This document shows positions 1 through 8,077 of a stretch of 22,711 nucleotides of DNA, in pieces. Source of the DNA: JBGQDM01 sp041495845. GTDB lineage: Bacteria > Acidobacteriota > Terriglobia > Terriglobales > Acidobacteriaceae. The stretch is from contig JBGQDM010000049.1 of the NCBI GenBank assembly GCA_041495845.1, positions 1-22,711 of the forward strand, in the 5' to 3' direction. A program made the position numbers and the translations under genes. Under the pieces are notes generated by a model that was not told the origin of the DNA, did not search any database, and saw only the letters and a program-made list of their open reading frames with translations. The stretch's first letter is position 1. Each line of letters begins with the position of its first letter.

Positions 1-1
1 C

Positions 2-1174
2 CTGGCCTGCAAGGGCTGCAAAAGCGATTGTCCGGTGGGCGTGGACGTGGCCACGTGGAAGGCCGAGTTCCTTTCGCACTACCACGAAACGCGTCCGCAC
101 GCGTTGCGTGACTATCTCTTTGGCTATGTTGATGTTCTGGCACGTGCCGGGTCACTGGCGCCGGGGCTGGCCAATCTCGCGACGCAGCTTCCGGGGGTGC
201 GCGATCTGGCCAAGCTGGCGGTGGGAATTCCTCTCGAGCGCAATGTGCCGACCTTGGCTCCGGTTTCCTTCAAACGCTGGTTTGCGCGCCAGCAGCCGCG
301 CAACCAGGGTGGCGATCCCGTGATTCTCTGGCCCGACACCTTTAACAACTACTTCCATCCGCACACCGCGCAAGCAGCGGTGGAAGTGCTTGAAGCCGCG
401 GGATTTGACGTATTGGTGCCGCAGGCGAATCTGTGCTGCGGCCGGCCGCTCTACGATTTTGGCATGCTCGACCGCGCCGAGCGTTTGTTGCTCGACACGC
501 TGGACGTGCTGGGGCCGAAAATCGAAGCCGGTGTGCCTGTAGTTGGACTTGAGCCGAGCTGCGTTGCCGTTTTTCGGGACGAACTCTGCAATCTGTTTCC
601 CCACGATGAACGCGCTCATCGCCTGGCCCGTCAAACGTTTACGCTCAGCGAATTCCTGGAAAAGAAAGCGGCTGATTTCCCCCTGCCGCGCCTCGGCGGC
701 ACCGCGCTGATGCATGGGCACTGCCACCACAAGGCGATCATGAAAATGACGGATGAGGAGGCGGTGCTCTCGCGCCTGGGGATCGTGTTCGAGTCGCCGG
801 CGCCGGGTTGCTGCGGTATGGCGGGCTCTTTCGGGTTTGAAGAAGAGAAATACGATATCTCCTGCGCGATTGGGGAGCTGGAATTGCTACCAGCGGTTCG
901 CCGCGCCGCAGCGGAAACGCTGATCATCGCCGACGGCTTCAGTTGCCGGGAGCAGATTGCCCAGCTGACCGAGCGCAAGGCTCTCCACCTCGCCGAAGTG
1001 CTCCAGATGGCCCTCCAGGGGGCTGTGCCGGGGCTTCCTGGCCCCTATCCTGAGAGTGCCCTGGCGGAGGAGCGGCAGGCGGAAATCCGGCGCTCCATGC
1101 GGCGGGCGGCGGTGGGTCTGGCCGTAGCCGGGAGTGTTATCGGACTCATAACTACAATCAAATCAATCGATTAG
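2..1174 (+). CDS. YdiJ-type FAD/Fe-S oxidoreductase, C-terminal part (5' end outside window)
   Basis: The reading frame is open from the left edge, so only the last 390 residues are visible. It begins in a ferredoxin-type motif (C-x2-C-x3-C-P, bases 8-34), followed by the G-V-D-V-A-T-x-K-A-E-F stretch typical of large FAD-linked oxidases that carry fused Fe-S domains (YdiJ/glycolate oxidase/D-lactate dehydrogenase-like). Two cysteine-rich CCG motifs follow: one reading N-L-C-C-G-R-P and one reading P-G-C-C-G-M-A-G-S-F-G. The family oxidises 2-hydroxyacids with FAD and passes electrons through Fe-S or heterodisulfide-reductase-like centres. The FAD-binding half should lie upstream of the window. 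The last ~20 residues are unusually hydrophobic (A-V-G-L-A-V-A-G-S-V-I-G-L-I) and may form a membrane-associated tail. The substrate cannot be read from this fragment. Confidence 0.85.
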   Translation: MACKGCKSDCPVGVDVATWKAEFLSHYHETRPHALRDYLFGYVDVLARAGSLAPGLANLATQLPGVRDLAKLAVGIPLERNVPTLAPVSFKRWFARQQPRNQGGDPVILWPDTFNNYFHPHTAQAAVEVLEAAGFDVLVPQANLCCGRPLYDFGMLDRAERLLLDTLDVLGPKIEAGVPVVGLEPSCVAVFRDELCNLFPHDERAHRLARQTFTLSEFLEKKAADFPLPRLGGTALMHGHCHHKAIMKMTDEEAVLSRLGIVFESPAPGCCGMAGSFGFEEEKYDISCAIGELELLPAVRRAAAETLIIADGFSCREQIAQLTERKALHLAEVLQMALQGAVPGLPGPYPESALAEERQAEIRRSMRRAAVGLAVAGSVIGLITTIKSID

Positions 1175-1297
1175 ATCGGTCCAGGCATCTTTCGGAAAGC
1201 TCGGCCCGCCGCCTCCAGATTCAGGTAAAATAGGGTGAAACGGGGCGTCCCGCCGCCTTGACTCGTTGCCCCGAGCAGCAATCCGAGGGACCCGTTT

Positions 1298-2431
1298 ATG
1301 AATCCACTACCGGCCATCGCCGTCGGCCCTGAGGCGACGCGGAGTTCTGCTCACGCAGTTCAGGGATCCATCCTGGTGCTCATCCAGTTTGACGTTTGCG
1401 AAGAAATCAAGCTGGACGAACTGCGCCACCTGCTCGACGCGCGCCGGGCCGAGACTGCCTTTAAGCATCCCGCGCCCACCTACGTCCGCTTCCAGCAGGC
1501 GCCCGTCGTGGAGCGCCTGGAAACGCTGATTCTCGAAACCGGCGAAAAGCTGGAAGGCCAGATCAAGTATTACGACTACGGCGTGGTCAGCGTGATTTTC
1601 GAGCTACCGTTTGCCAGCGATTGGGAGACGCTGGTGCAACTGGCCAGCCGCTGGGAATGGGACACGGACTTTGAAAGCCGGGCGTGGACGATTGCCAAAG
1701 AGAAGCTGAAGCGGGCGGAGTCGGCGCTGGTGAAGCCCTACGACGACTGGCTGAGCGAAGACTATTTCATTTTCCAGATTCGTGACGTGGCCGATGCCGC
1801 CACCGCCGAGGAAGTATTGGCGCGCCACGGCGACCGGATTGCGCAAATCGTGCGCGGCGAAACCAGCCCGCTCTCCGACAGTGAACGCGCGGAGATTCTG
1901 CAATCACGCGCGTCGTACTATCCCAACGATGTGGCCGTGATCGGCTGGAATGGCGCGTTTGTTTTCGATAGTCCTTCCGGCGCGGAGGCCGCCATCCAGC
2001 TGCTGGAATACTCAAACTCGCAGCTGCTCGAATTCCGCCACTACGACGAACTGCTGACGCGCGAACTGCACTCGGTCTACAAGACACTGGAGCGGGGCAC
2101 AGGGATGTTTGCCCGCTGGCGCCTGGCGAGAGCCGCGTCGCAACTGCACACCACGCTGCTCGACGTCACTGAACTGACTGAACGCGTTGACAACGCCATC
2201 AAGTTTGTGGGCGACATGTTCTCGGCGCGACTCTATCGCCTGGCCGCAGCCAAAGTCGGCGTTCCCGACTACAAAAATCTGGTGCAACAAAAACTGCAAA
2301 CCGCGGAAGACCTCTATCGTTTCATGGTCGACCAATTCCACCAAAGCCGGGCGTTTGTGCTGGAACTGATGGTGGTGATCATCCTGATCATTGACCTGAT
2401 CTATCTGTTCCGCGGCTACAAGCCGATCTAG
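1298..2431 (+). CDS. RMD1/YagE (DUF155) family protein with C-terminal membrane anchor
   Basis: This is a 377-residue protein starting at ATG 1298, with a GAGGGA ribosome-binding site about 8 bases upstream. The N-terminal two thirds is a soluble alpha/beta region, including an I-K-Y-Y-D-Y-G-V-V-S-V-I-F strand like the DUF155 core. It continues into a long charged helical stretch (about residues 250-350) and ends with one strongly hydrophobic segment at about 353-371 (F-V-L-E-L-M-V-V-I-I-L-I-I-D-L-I) and a short basic tail. A soluble core, helical hairpin and single C-terminal transmembrane helix is the layout of the RMD1/DUF155 family, known mainly from mitochondrial Rmd1 and related proteins. 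The bacterial function is unknown. The family call rests on architecture and short motifs. Confidence 0.65.
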   Translation: MNPLPAIAVGPEATRSSAHAVQGSILVLIQFDVCEEIKLDELRHLLDARRAETAFKHPAPTYVRFQQAPVVERLETLILETGEKLEGQIKYYDYGVVSVIFELPFASDWETLVQLASRWEWDTDFESRAWTIAKEKLKRAESALVKPYDDWLSEDYFIFQIRDVADAATAEEVLARHGDRIAQIVRGETSPLSDSERAEILQSRASYYPNDVAVIGWNGAFVFDSPSGAEAAIQLLEYSNSQLLEFRHYDELLTRELHSVYKTLERGTGMFARWRLARAASQLHTTLLDVTELTERVDNAIKFVGDMFSARLYRLAAAKVGVPDYKNLVQQKLQTAEDLYRFMVDQFHQSRAFVLELMVVIILIIDLIYLFRGYKPI

Positions 2432-2446
2432 GAAAAAGCCGGCGCC

Positions 2447-2477
2447 TTGGCGAATCCTCAGCTCCGTGCCGCATAAT
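2447..2477 (+). promoter_or_regulatory. Candidate promoter of the SDR gene, possibly leaderless
   Basis: TTGGCG (2447-2452) and CATAAT (2472-2477) are separated by 19 bases, slightly longer than ideal. The -10 box ends 6 bases before ATG 2484, so the transcript would begin at or very near the start codon. No Shine-Dalgarno sequence is seen. Confidence 0.35.
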
Positions 2478-2483
2478 GTTCCG

Positions 2484-3236
2484 ATGCGGGGACTCAAAGA
2501 CAAACGAGTGTTAATCACCGGCGGCGCCAGCGGGATTGGTGCGGCTACGGCGGCGCGCTTTCTGGAAGAGGGTGCGCGGGTAGTCGTGCTGGATCGCGAT
2601 GAGGCGGCGTGCGCGCGGCTGCAGAAAGAACTGCCGGCGCTGGCCGGCACGGTTACGGCCGACGTGGCGAGTTTGCGCGAGGTGCGGGCGGCGTTTGCCG
2701 AAGCGGTGCGCTTGCTGGGCGCGGTGGATGTGCTCGTCAACAATGCCGGCATCAGCATCCGGCACAATTTTCTGGAAATCAAGCCGGAGGAATGGGACCG
2801 CGTGCTGGCGGTGAATCTAACGGGCGTTTTTTATGTGGCGCAGACCGCGGCGCGCCACATGATGGACCGCGGCTCAGGCGTGATTTTACAGACCGCTTCC
2901 ACCAACGGGTTCCGGGGATATCCCTACTATGCCGACTACAACGCGACCAAGGCGGGAGTGATTGAGCTAACGAAATCCATGGCGCTGGAACTGGCGCCCA
3001 AGGTACGCGTGGTGGCGGTGGCGCCGGGCTATGTGCTGACGCCCATGCAACGGGCAGAGTACACCGACGCCATGCTGGCGGAAGTGAACAGCAAAATTCC
3101 GCTCCGGCGGCACGCGCAGCCAGCAGAGATTGCCGGGCTGTTTGCCTTCCTGGCGTCGGACGATGCGGCCTTCATCACCGGGCAGGTGGTGACGATGGAT
3201 GGAGGAGAGACAGCGGGCGGGCTGGCGAGCCGTTAG
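2484..3236 (+). CDS. Short-chain dehydrogenase/reductase (SDR), classical type
   Basis: This 250-residue protein has the full classical SDR signature: the NAD(P)-binding T-G-G-A-S-G-I-G loop near the N-terminus, N-N-A-G, the active-site Ser in Q-T-A-S-T-N-G, and Y-N-A-T-K with catalytic Tyr and Lys. It ends in the usual I-T-G-Q-V-V-T-M-D-G-G segment. The acidic residue after the second beta strand (V-L-D-R-D) favours NAD over NADP. The frame extends to GTG 2466, but ATG 2484 is preferred because the Rossmann fold begins directly after it and a CATAAT -10-like box (2472-2477) would place transcription start at or next to this ATG. It resembles 3-oxoacyl-ACP reductase/glucose dehydrogenase-like SDRs; the substrate is not deducible. 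It converges on the next gene with only 7 bases between stops. Confidence 0.88.
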   Translation: MRGLKDKRVLITGGASGIGAATAARFLEEGARVVVLDRDEAACARLQKELPALAGTVTADVASLREVRAAFAEAVRLLGAVDVLVNNAGISIRHNFLEIKPEEWDRVLAVNLTGVFYVAQTAARHMMDRGSGVILQTASTNGFRGYPYYADYNATKAGVIELTKSMALELAPKVRVVAVAPGYVLTPMQRAEYTDAMLAEVNSKIPLRRHAQPAEIAGLFAFLASDDAAFITGQVVTMDGGETAGGLASR

Positions 3237-3251
3237 GGAAGTCTTACTTCC
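3237..3251. repeat. Perfect 6-bp hairpin at the convergent stop codons
   Basis: GGAAGT and ACTTCC flank a CTT loop exactly between the stop codons of the SDR gene and the minus-strand propeller gene, overlapping the latter's TAA. It may act as a compact shared terminator or mRNA end-stabiliser, but the stem is short and there is no strong T tract. Confidence 0.3.
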
Positions 3252-4281
3252 ATTTCATCACCCGGCCATCCGGTCCCACGATCCAACCATGGTGGGAATC
3301 GACGAAGGTGATGGCGTTGAAACTTCCCGTGTCATCTCTGTGCCACGCGCCATTGCGCCAGACATTCAGGCCGCGGCTGCCGGCGATCCAGACTTCGTTG
3401 GTTCCGGGGGCGGCTCCGGGGGCGTAGGCGGCGGCGGAGAAGAAGAGGCCGGCGGGATTGCTGGCGCCGCCGTCATGCCAGGTCTTTCCACCGTCGCTGG
3501 TCAGCAGAATGTTGGGCGTGGGTGAGTCGCCAGGATTGGCGTAGTCTCCACCGACGGCGATGCCGTTCTGCTCATCCCGAAACGTGAGCGCAAAAATCCC
3601 TGAGGATGGGTTGGCCGGGTGTAACGGAGTTTCCGAGACCGACCAGGTGGTTCCGCGGTCGGAAGAGCGAAACACGCGGGCCGTGTTGGCGCCGCCCGTG
3701 GCGAACCAGACGCGGCCTTGGCTCCCTACCACCATGCAGGAGTTGCTGGCGGCGAATGCGCCTTCGTTTTCGAGCGCGGCGGGCAGGCGCTCAGGCGGGA
3801 CGCGCTGCCAGGTAGCGCCGCCGTCGGCGGTGGTGAAGAGCACGAAGCGCCCGTTCACCGGATCACTGAGCACGATGCCATGTTGCCGGTCCCAGAAAGC
3901 GATGGCGTCGAAAAAAACGCCGGCGGTCTTTTCTTCCAGGACAAGCTGCCAGTGCGCGCCGCCGTCGGTGGTGCGGTAAATGCGCGCGGCGCCGTCTTCA
4001 GCTTTGCCGGAACTCACGATAATGGCGTTGCGGTCATCGAAACCGCGAACGCCGCGGAAGTCGAGTTTCTCTGCGCCCGCTACCGGGAGCAGGGACCAAG
4101 TCGTGCCGCCGTCCGTCGTGCGGAGGACTGTGCCTTGGGTACCTGTGATCCATACCACTTGCGCACTGGCGGCGCTCAGCCCGCGAAATCCAGCCTTCGC
4201 TGGTACCGTTACCGGCGTCCACTCTGCCGCGCAGGATGCGACCAGCAGGCAGGCCACGATCATCATTTTCATGGCCGTCAT
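3244..4281 (-). CDS. Secreted YCF48-like / Asp-box beta-propeller protein
   Basis: The protein has 345 residues from ATG 4281 (ATG 4272 also possible); the frame is open further upstream but only the region from here encodes a signal peptide. The N-terminus (K-M-M-I-V-A-C-L-L-V-A-S-C-A-A) is a short signal sequence. V-A-S-C fits a lipobox, so it could be a lipoprotein, though cleavage by signal peptidase I after A-A is also possible. At least five Asp-box motifs of the form T-T-D-G-G-x-x-W recur through the chain (first at about residues 55-62; variants T-A-D-G-G-A-T-W, S-S-D-R-G-T-T-W, T-S-D-G-G-K-T-W). This pattern marks sialidase/BNR/YCF48-type propellers. YCF48 itself is a photosystem II assembly factor, but bacterial relatives are diverse and mostly uncharacterised. 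It is divergent from proC. Confidence 0.8.
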   Translation of the reverse strand: MTAMKMMIVACLLVASCAAEWTPVTVPAKAGFRGLSAASAQVVWITGTQGTVLRTTDGGTTWSLLPVAGAEKLDFRGVRGFDDRNAIIVSSGKAEDGAARIYRTTDGGAHWQLVLEEKTAGVFFDAIAFWDRQHGIVLSDPVNGRFVLFTTADGGATWQRVPPERLPAALENEGAFAASNSCMVVGSQGRVWFATGGANTARVFRSSDRGTTWSVSETPLHPANPSSGIFALTFRDEQNGIAVGGDYANPGDSPTPNILLTSDGGKTWHDGGASNPAGLFFSAAAYAPGAAPGTNEVWIAGSRGLNVWRNGAWHRDDTGSFNAITFVDSHHGWIVGPDGRVMKWK

Positions 4282-4299
4282 TAGAACACGCGGGAAAGG

Positions 4300-4305
4300 T
4301 ACAAT
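4300..4305 (+). promoter_or_regulatory. Candidate -10 box upstream of proC
   Basis: TACAAT lies 62 bases before the GTG start of proC, within the 86-base gap between the divergent propeller and proC genes. No good -35 is seen at 16-18 bases. Confidence 0.25.
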
Positions 4306-4367
4306 CACCGTCTTGTAGCGAAGAATGCAAATCGCCGCCAGGTGGCGGATGGAGCGTCCAGGGTACC

Positions 4368-5168
4368 GTGAAGAAGCCAATTGTCTTTCTGGGCGGAGGA
4401 CGAATTGCGAGCGCGCTGGTCGAGGGTCTGCGCCGAGCGGGGGAGAACGGAACGCTCATCGTGCACGACCTCCATCGCGCCAAGCTGCAGGAACTGCGGC
4501 GCAAATTCGGCGTGGTGGCGCAGGAGGACTTGCAGCGCGCCGTGGCGCAGGCAGGGCTGCTGGTGATTGCGGTGCGGCCGCTTGCGGTGAAGGGACTCCT
4601 GCAGGAGTTGGCGGGCCTGCAACTGCGGCGCGGTACCGCAGCCGTAAGCCTGGCAGCGGGAGTGCCTCTCAAGAAGCTGCGCGGGTGGCTGCCGGGGACA
4701 AGTTGGGCGAGGGCGATGCCCTCACCGGTTTGCCGCAGCGCGCGCGGATTGACGGCGTTAACATTCGCGCCCGGTCTTCCCGTGGCCGCGCGAAAGAAAG
4801 TCCGTCAAGTTTTTTCCCGGGTGGGCGCGGTAGTGGAGATTCCAGAGACGCAGTTCAACGCCTTTACGGTGGTCTATTCGAGCAGCCATGGGTATCACGC
4901 GTTGGCGGCACTGGCGGCGGCGGGCAGAAAGCTAGGTATGGGGCGGGAGGCGGCGTTGTCGGCGGCAGCGCATGCGCTCGAAGGCGCAATCTGTTTCTGG
5001 CGGGAAGAGGGCCAGTCTCTCGAGGAGTTGCTGCGCCATGCTGCGACCCCGGGAGGAATCGCTGAGGCCACCATGGCAGCCATGAATGCCGCCGGATATT
5101 TACGCGCGGTGGAGCGGGGAGTGCGGGAAGGAATGCGCCGGGCGCGGGGGCTGGCGGCGAAGAGCTGA
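4368..5168 (+). CDS. proC: Pyrroline-5-carboxylate reductase
   Basis: This 266-residue protein catalyses the last step of proline synthesis, NAD(P)H-dependent reduction of pyrroline-5-carboxylate. The nucleotide-binding G-G-G-R-I-A-S-A loop is at residues 9-16. It is followed by the V-I-A-V-R-P strand, R-A-M-P-S-P (the family usually has R-x-M-P-N-x-P) and the C-terminal dimerisation motif A-T-P-G-G-I-A-E-A. GTG 4368 is chosen because it places the Rossmann loop at the usual distance from the N-terminus and gives the family's normal length (about 265-275). The frame stays open upstream to 4236, but that part would overlap the divergent gene and has no P5CR homology by eye. The changed M-P-x-x-P motif suggests a divergent paralogue is possible, but proC is the best call. 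Confidence 0.82.
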   Translation: MKKPIVFLGGGRIASALVEGLRRAGENGTLIVHDLHRAKLQELRRKFGVVAQEDLQRAVAQAGLLVIAVRPLAVKGLLQELAGLQLRRGTAAVSLAAGVPLKKLRGWLPGTSWARAMPSPVCRSARGLTALTFAPGLPVAARKKVRQVFSRVGAVVEIPETQFNAFTVVYSSSHGYHALAALAAAGRKLGMGREAALSAAAHALEGAICFWREEGQSLEELLRHAATPGGIAEATMAAMNAAGYLRAVERGVREGMRRARGLAAKS

Positions 5169-5182
5169 GGAGTTTTTTGGGA

Positions 5183-6355
5183 TTACGGGTGCAGGTGCCG
5201 CAGCAGGCGGAAGATGCGGACGATGCGATAGCCAGGGAAGAGCGCATCGGGGAGACGGAGCGAATTCCACTCGCCGGTGCTGGGCGTGAGGGCCAACCGC
5301 CAGAAGAGACGAAAGCGATCTGCCGGCTGTTCGCGTAAGCGAGCGATCCAGCGGAAGTAGGCGAGCGAGTCGGGAGCGGGTTGCGGGCCGAAGAGGACCA
5401 CGCGGCCAAGGTCGGCAGCCAGTGGGCCGGCACCTGCATCTTCGGCGAGCCACGAGTGGATCTCTTCCGGCCAGTTCATGTCGAGCAACTCCGCCGCCAG
5501 GTGCATGCCCACGCGCAGCATTCGTTCCACTCTCCACTCGCGGCTGCGGGCCAGAACTGCGGGCCAATGGATCCCGGTCGATGCTTGCGTCAGATCGCTG
5601 AGCCAGCGTAGTTGCTTCCAGAGATGCCGTGCGCCGTGCAGCGCCACCAGGAGGAAGTGGTCCTCCGGCGCCAGAGTTGTAATCGTGGTCCCGAAGAGTT
5701 GCGTTTCCCGGGCACGCTGGAAAGGTTCCTCGACCGAAACGTGAAAAGAGTAAAAGTGCGGTGCGACAGCCCACTGGAGCTCGATGAGATTGCGCAATTC
5801 GCCACGCCCGAATGCCATCTCGTAGGAATCCGCAACCCAGGCTCGCTCCTGGCGTGGCGTGAGCGCGAGCTCGGGGGTGTACCCGGCGTCCAGCAGAGCG
5901 GTTTTCGCCTGCTGCCATTCGTTGCGGCGGATGAAAATATCCAGGTCAGAGAAGGCGCGCAGCGCAACGCTGCCGTAGGCTTGCTCGGCGAGAACAGGGC
6001 CTTTCCATGGGATGGCGGAGATGCCACGGGCACGCAGGAGGTCGAGTACGGCGAGCATTTCTCGGGTCAGCCAGAGGTTCTTGCGCAGCGTAGCTTGCTG
6101 AGAGGCTTCCACTGCCGCCCAGATCTGGGGAGGCACGCGATCGTGGTCCGCATGCATGCGCGCGTGGGCAGCGGGCAGAAGTTGGTGGCTTTCAGCGAGA
6201 AAAAGAAAATAGTTCCAGTCCAGATCCGGGGCCCAGGGCAGTTGCCGGGAGGCAGGAGCGGCGCAGGCAAGAAGCAGGTCCAGCGCGGGCGAAATCGGCC
6301 GGCCCAATCTTGGCATCGGCGGACCCGCCACCGGAGGCATGACAGCGGAAGCCAT
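5183..6355 (-). CDS. Nucleotidyltransferase-fold protein (NTP_transf_5 family)
   Basis: This 390-residue protein has the pattern of the NTP_transf_5 family: K-G in I-P-W-K-G-P (K118) followed by the metal-binding S-D-L-D (D137, D139) in A-F-S-D-L-D-I-F-I. The rest is helical and rich in Trp, His and Arg. Family members are poorly characterised; some sit in lasso-peptide clusters beside an HPr-kinase-like gene, PqqD-like protein and ABC transporter. The same neighbours occur here on the opposite strand (6400-11045), with only 44 bases between the two start codons, so shared regulation is likely. ATG 6355 is taken as the start; ATG 6340 is an alternative. It ends 14 bases from the proC stop in convergent orientation. 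Its acceptor substrate is unknown; a role in tailoring the cluster's peptide is inference. Confidence 0.8.
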   Translation of the reverse strand: MASAVMPPVAGPPMPRLGRPISPALDLLLACAAPASRQLPWAPDLDWNYFLFLAESHQLLPAAHARMHADHDRVPPQIWAAVEASQQATLRKNLWLTREMLAVLDLLRARGISAIPWKGPVLAEQAYGSVALRAFSDLDIFIRRNEWQQAKTALLDAGYTPELALTPRQERAWVADSYEMAFGRGELRNLIELQWAVAPHFYSFHVSVEEPFQRARETQLFGTTITTLAPEDHFLLVALHGARHLWKQLRWLSDLTQASTGIHWPAVLARSREWRVERMLRVGMHLAAELLDMNWPEEIHSWLAEDAGAGPLAADLGRVVLFGPQPAPDSLAYFRWIARLREQPADRFRLFWRLALTPSTGEWNSLRLPDALFPGYRIVRIFRLLRHLHP

Positions 6356-6374
6356 AAGAAGTGCTCGGAGTCAC

Positions 6375-6380
6375 TATAAT
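6375..6380 (+). promoter_or_regulatory. Consensus -10 box between divergent nucleotidyltransferase and ABC transporter genes
   Basis: A perfect TATAAT lies 19 bases before the GTG start of the ABC ATPase. No consensus -35 stands at 16-18 bases upstream. The overlapping complement reads TATAGT toward the nucleotidyltransferase gene, so this small region could drive both directions. Leaders would be only about 11-13 bases long in each direction, without a Shine-Dalgarno sequence. Confidence 0.4.
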
Positions 6381-6399
6381 ACGGACGCTTCCCATAACC

Positions 6400-7185
6400 G
6401 TGCCCGCAATCGAACTGCAATCGGTGAGTAAGAGGTTTCCGGCCCAGCGAGGTTGGTTTGGGTTCGGAGGCATAAGCCGGAACCCCGTGTTGGCGTTGGA
6501 CCGGGTGTCATTGGAAGTTCCGCCGGGGTCGGTGGTGGCCTTGCTCGGGCCAAACGGCAGCGGGAAGACCACGTTGCTCAAGCTGATTTCAACGCTACTC
6601 TTGCCCGACGGCGGGCGAATTCTTGTCGACGGTCAGGACGCGGCCGCTGCGGCCAGACAAGTGCGGCGCACCGTTGGCTATGCCGTGGCCCACGAGCGCT
6701 CTTTCTTCCCGCGGCTTACGGCCCGCGAGAACCTCGACTTCTTCGCTGTGCTGGAGGAGGTCCCGAGACAGCAACGAGCCGCTCGGGTGCAGGAGAGTTT
6801 GAGCGCGGCGGGTTTGGATGAGGGCAGCGAAACGCAGGTGATGAAATTTTCCAGTGGAATGTTGCAGCGGCTGGCGTTGGCGCGGGCGTTAGTGAAGCAT
6901 CCGCCGGTGCTGCTGCTCGATGAGCCCACCCGCAGTATTGATCCGGGCGCGAGCGAGGAATTCTGGCTGCGCGTGCGTCGGCTGGCTACGGCTGGAACCA
7001 CCGTGCTGCTTACCACCCACAACTTCCACGAAGCGATGGTGGCAGACTGGGTGGCGCTGCTCCATCAGGGCCGGATGAGTGAGCGGCGGCCCGTCGCCAG
7101 TCACGTCGCAGCTTTGCGGGAGTGGTACTTTGCCTGGACCGGAGAGCCTGATCTGGCGCCTGCGGCGGCGAGGATGGAAGCATGA
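6400..7185 (+). CDS. ABC transporter ATP-binding protein (ABC-2 type exporter)
   Basis: This 261-residue ATPase has Walker A G-P-N-G-S-G-K-T-T (residues 50-58), a signature F-S-S-G-M-L-Q-R-L-A-L-A-R, Walker B V-L-L-L-D-E-P-T and an H-loop T-T-H. In place of a Q-loop glutamine it has A-H-E-R-S-F-F-P-R-L-T; a D-E-R-S-F-Y-like variant is known in related ABC-2 exporters. GTG 6400 is preferred over in-frame GTG 6361, since the conserved I-E-L-Q-S-V-S-K-R-F strand follows immediately and the TATAAT box lies between the two. Its stop overlaps the permease start (A-T-G-A), so the two are translated together. It is probably the energy-supplying half of an exporter for the peptide encoded downstream; that cargo is inferred from position. 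Confidence 0.88.
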   Translation: MPAIELQSVSKRFPAQRGWFGFGGISRNPVLALDRVSLEVPPGSVVALLGPNGSGKTTLLKLISTLLLPDGGRILVDGQDAAAAARQVRRTVGYAVAHERSFFPRLTARENLDFFAVLEEVPRQQRAARVQESLSAAGLDEGSETQVMKFSSGMLQRLALARALVKHPPVLLLDEPTRSIDPGASEEFWLRVRRLATAGTTVLLTTHNFHEAMVADWVALLHQGRMSERRPVASHVAALREWYFAWTGEPDLAPAAARMEA

Positions 7186-7982
7186 CTCGATGGCCGGAAA
7201 AATTCGGCGCTATCGTCCGCCGCGATCTCAAGACTGCGCTGCGCTATCGCGCCGGGTTGCTGCTGAGCGCGGGGGGCACGCTGCTGGAGCTGGCGGCGTT
7301 TTACTTTCTGGCGCAGGCGATTGGGCCCGGTTTTCGCCCCGAAGGTCATGACTATTTCCCCTATCTCCTGGTGGGCACCGGCTTGTACACGTTCCTGCTG
7401 ACGGGGGCGAATTCGTTTCTCGGCACCGTGCAGGAAGCGCAACAGACGGGAACGCTGGAAGTGCTGATGACGACCTCCACGCCAGCGCCGGTATTGGTTT
7501 TGCTAAGCGCGTTTTCGTCGTTTGCGGGCAAGGTGGCGCCACTCGTCCTCTATGTGGGCGTTGGGCTGGCGGCTTACGGTCTGCCGGGGAACCATCCCAA
7601 CGTGGTCGCGGCGGGGGTTGTATTCGCGCTGGCGTTGGCCATCGCGGCAGCGCTGGGGATATTCGCGGCGGGCGTGCAAGTGGCGACGCAGCGCGGGTCG
7701 GCGGTGATCGCGCTGCTCGGCTCGCTCTGGTTCCTCACCGGGACCATGTTTCCGGTCGATAGCCTGCCCACGCCGTTGCGCGTGGCGAGCCAGGCGATTC
7801 CGCTGACCCACGTGCTGACCGGGATGCGGCTGGCCTTGCTGGGAGGAGCGGGCAGCGGCGGGCTGGGCCGGGAAATCTTGCTGCTCGGCGGCTTTACCGC
7901 CATCCTGCTACCGCTCAGTGTTTTCCTTTTTTCCGTCATGGTCCGGCGCGCCCGGGTGGCGGGCAGTCTGTCGTTCTACTGA
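7182..7982 (+). CDS. ABC-2 type transporter permease
   Basis: This 266-residue inner-membrane protein has about six hydrophobic segments. It begins with the amphipathic R-R-D-L-K-T-A-L-R-Y-R region common to ABC-2 permeases. A characteristic conserved stretch between helices reads T-G-T-L-E-V-L-M-T-T, and later comes the F-L-T-G-T-M-F-P-V-D-S-L-P motif seen near the end of helix 5 in this family. Its start overlaps the ATPase stop by 4 bases. With the ATPase it forms a complete (dimeric) exporter of the kind used for drugs, polysaccharides and RiPPs. A palindrome follows its stop codon and separates it from the peptide gene. Confidence 0.87.
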   Translation: MTRWPEKFGAIVRRDLKTALRYRAGLLLSAGGTLLELAAFYFLAQAIGPGFRPEGHDYFPYLLVGTGLYTFLLTGANSFLGTVQEAQQTGTLEVLMTTSTPAPVLVLLSAFSSFAGKVAPLVLYVGVGLAAYGLPGNHPNVVAAGVVFALALAIAAALGIFAAGVQVATQRGSAVIALLGSLWFLTGTMFPVDSLPTPLRVASQAIPLTHVLTGMRLALLGGAGSGGLGREILLLGGFTAILLPLSVFLFSVMVRRARVAGSLSFY

Positions 7983-7987
7983 GGTCG

Positions 7988-8009
7988 CGGTGGCTGGGAC
8001 CAGCCATCG
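7988..8009 (+). repeat. Near-perfect palindrome after the permease stop codon
   Basis: TGGCTGG (7991-7997) and CCAGCCA (8000-8006) are separated by GA; C-G, G-C and one G-T pair extend the arms to about 10 bp. It starts 6 bases after the permease stop. No T tract follows, so it is not a standard terminator. A processing or partial-termination element, or an operator for the peptide gene, are options. Confidence 0.45.
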
Positions 8010-8045
8010 GCGGTGCAAATTACAGCAACACCCGCCCCGAAACTC

Positions 8046-8077
8046 TTGACCGTTTCCACATCGTTTTGTTGTAGACT
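8046..8077 (+). promoter_or_regulatory. Possible promoter of the peptide gene
   Basis: TTGACC (8046-8051) and TAGACT (8072-8077) are 20 bases apart, which is longer than ideal. They lie in a locally AT-richer stretch within the 178-base gap between the permease and the peptide gene, the largest gap in the cluster. A separate promoter would allow the small peptide to be made in excess over the enzymes. Confidence 0.28.

Noticed and set aside
5169..5182. Terminator after proC
   Set aside because: A run of six T follows the stop, but no stem precedes it.
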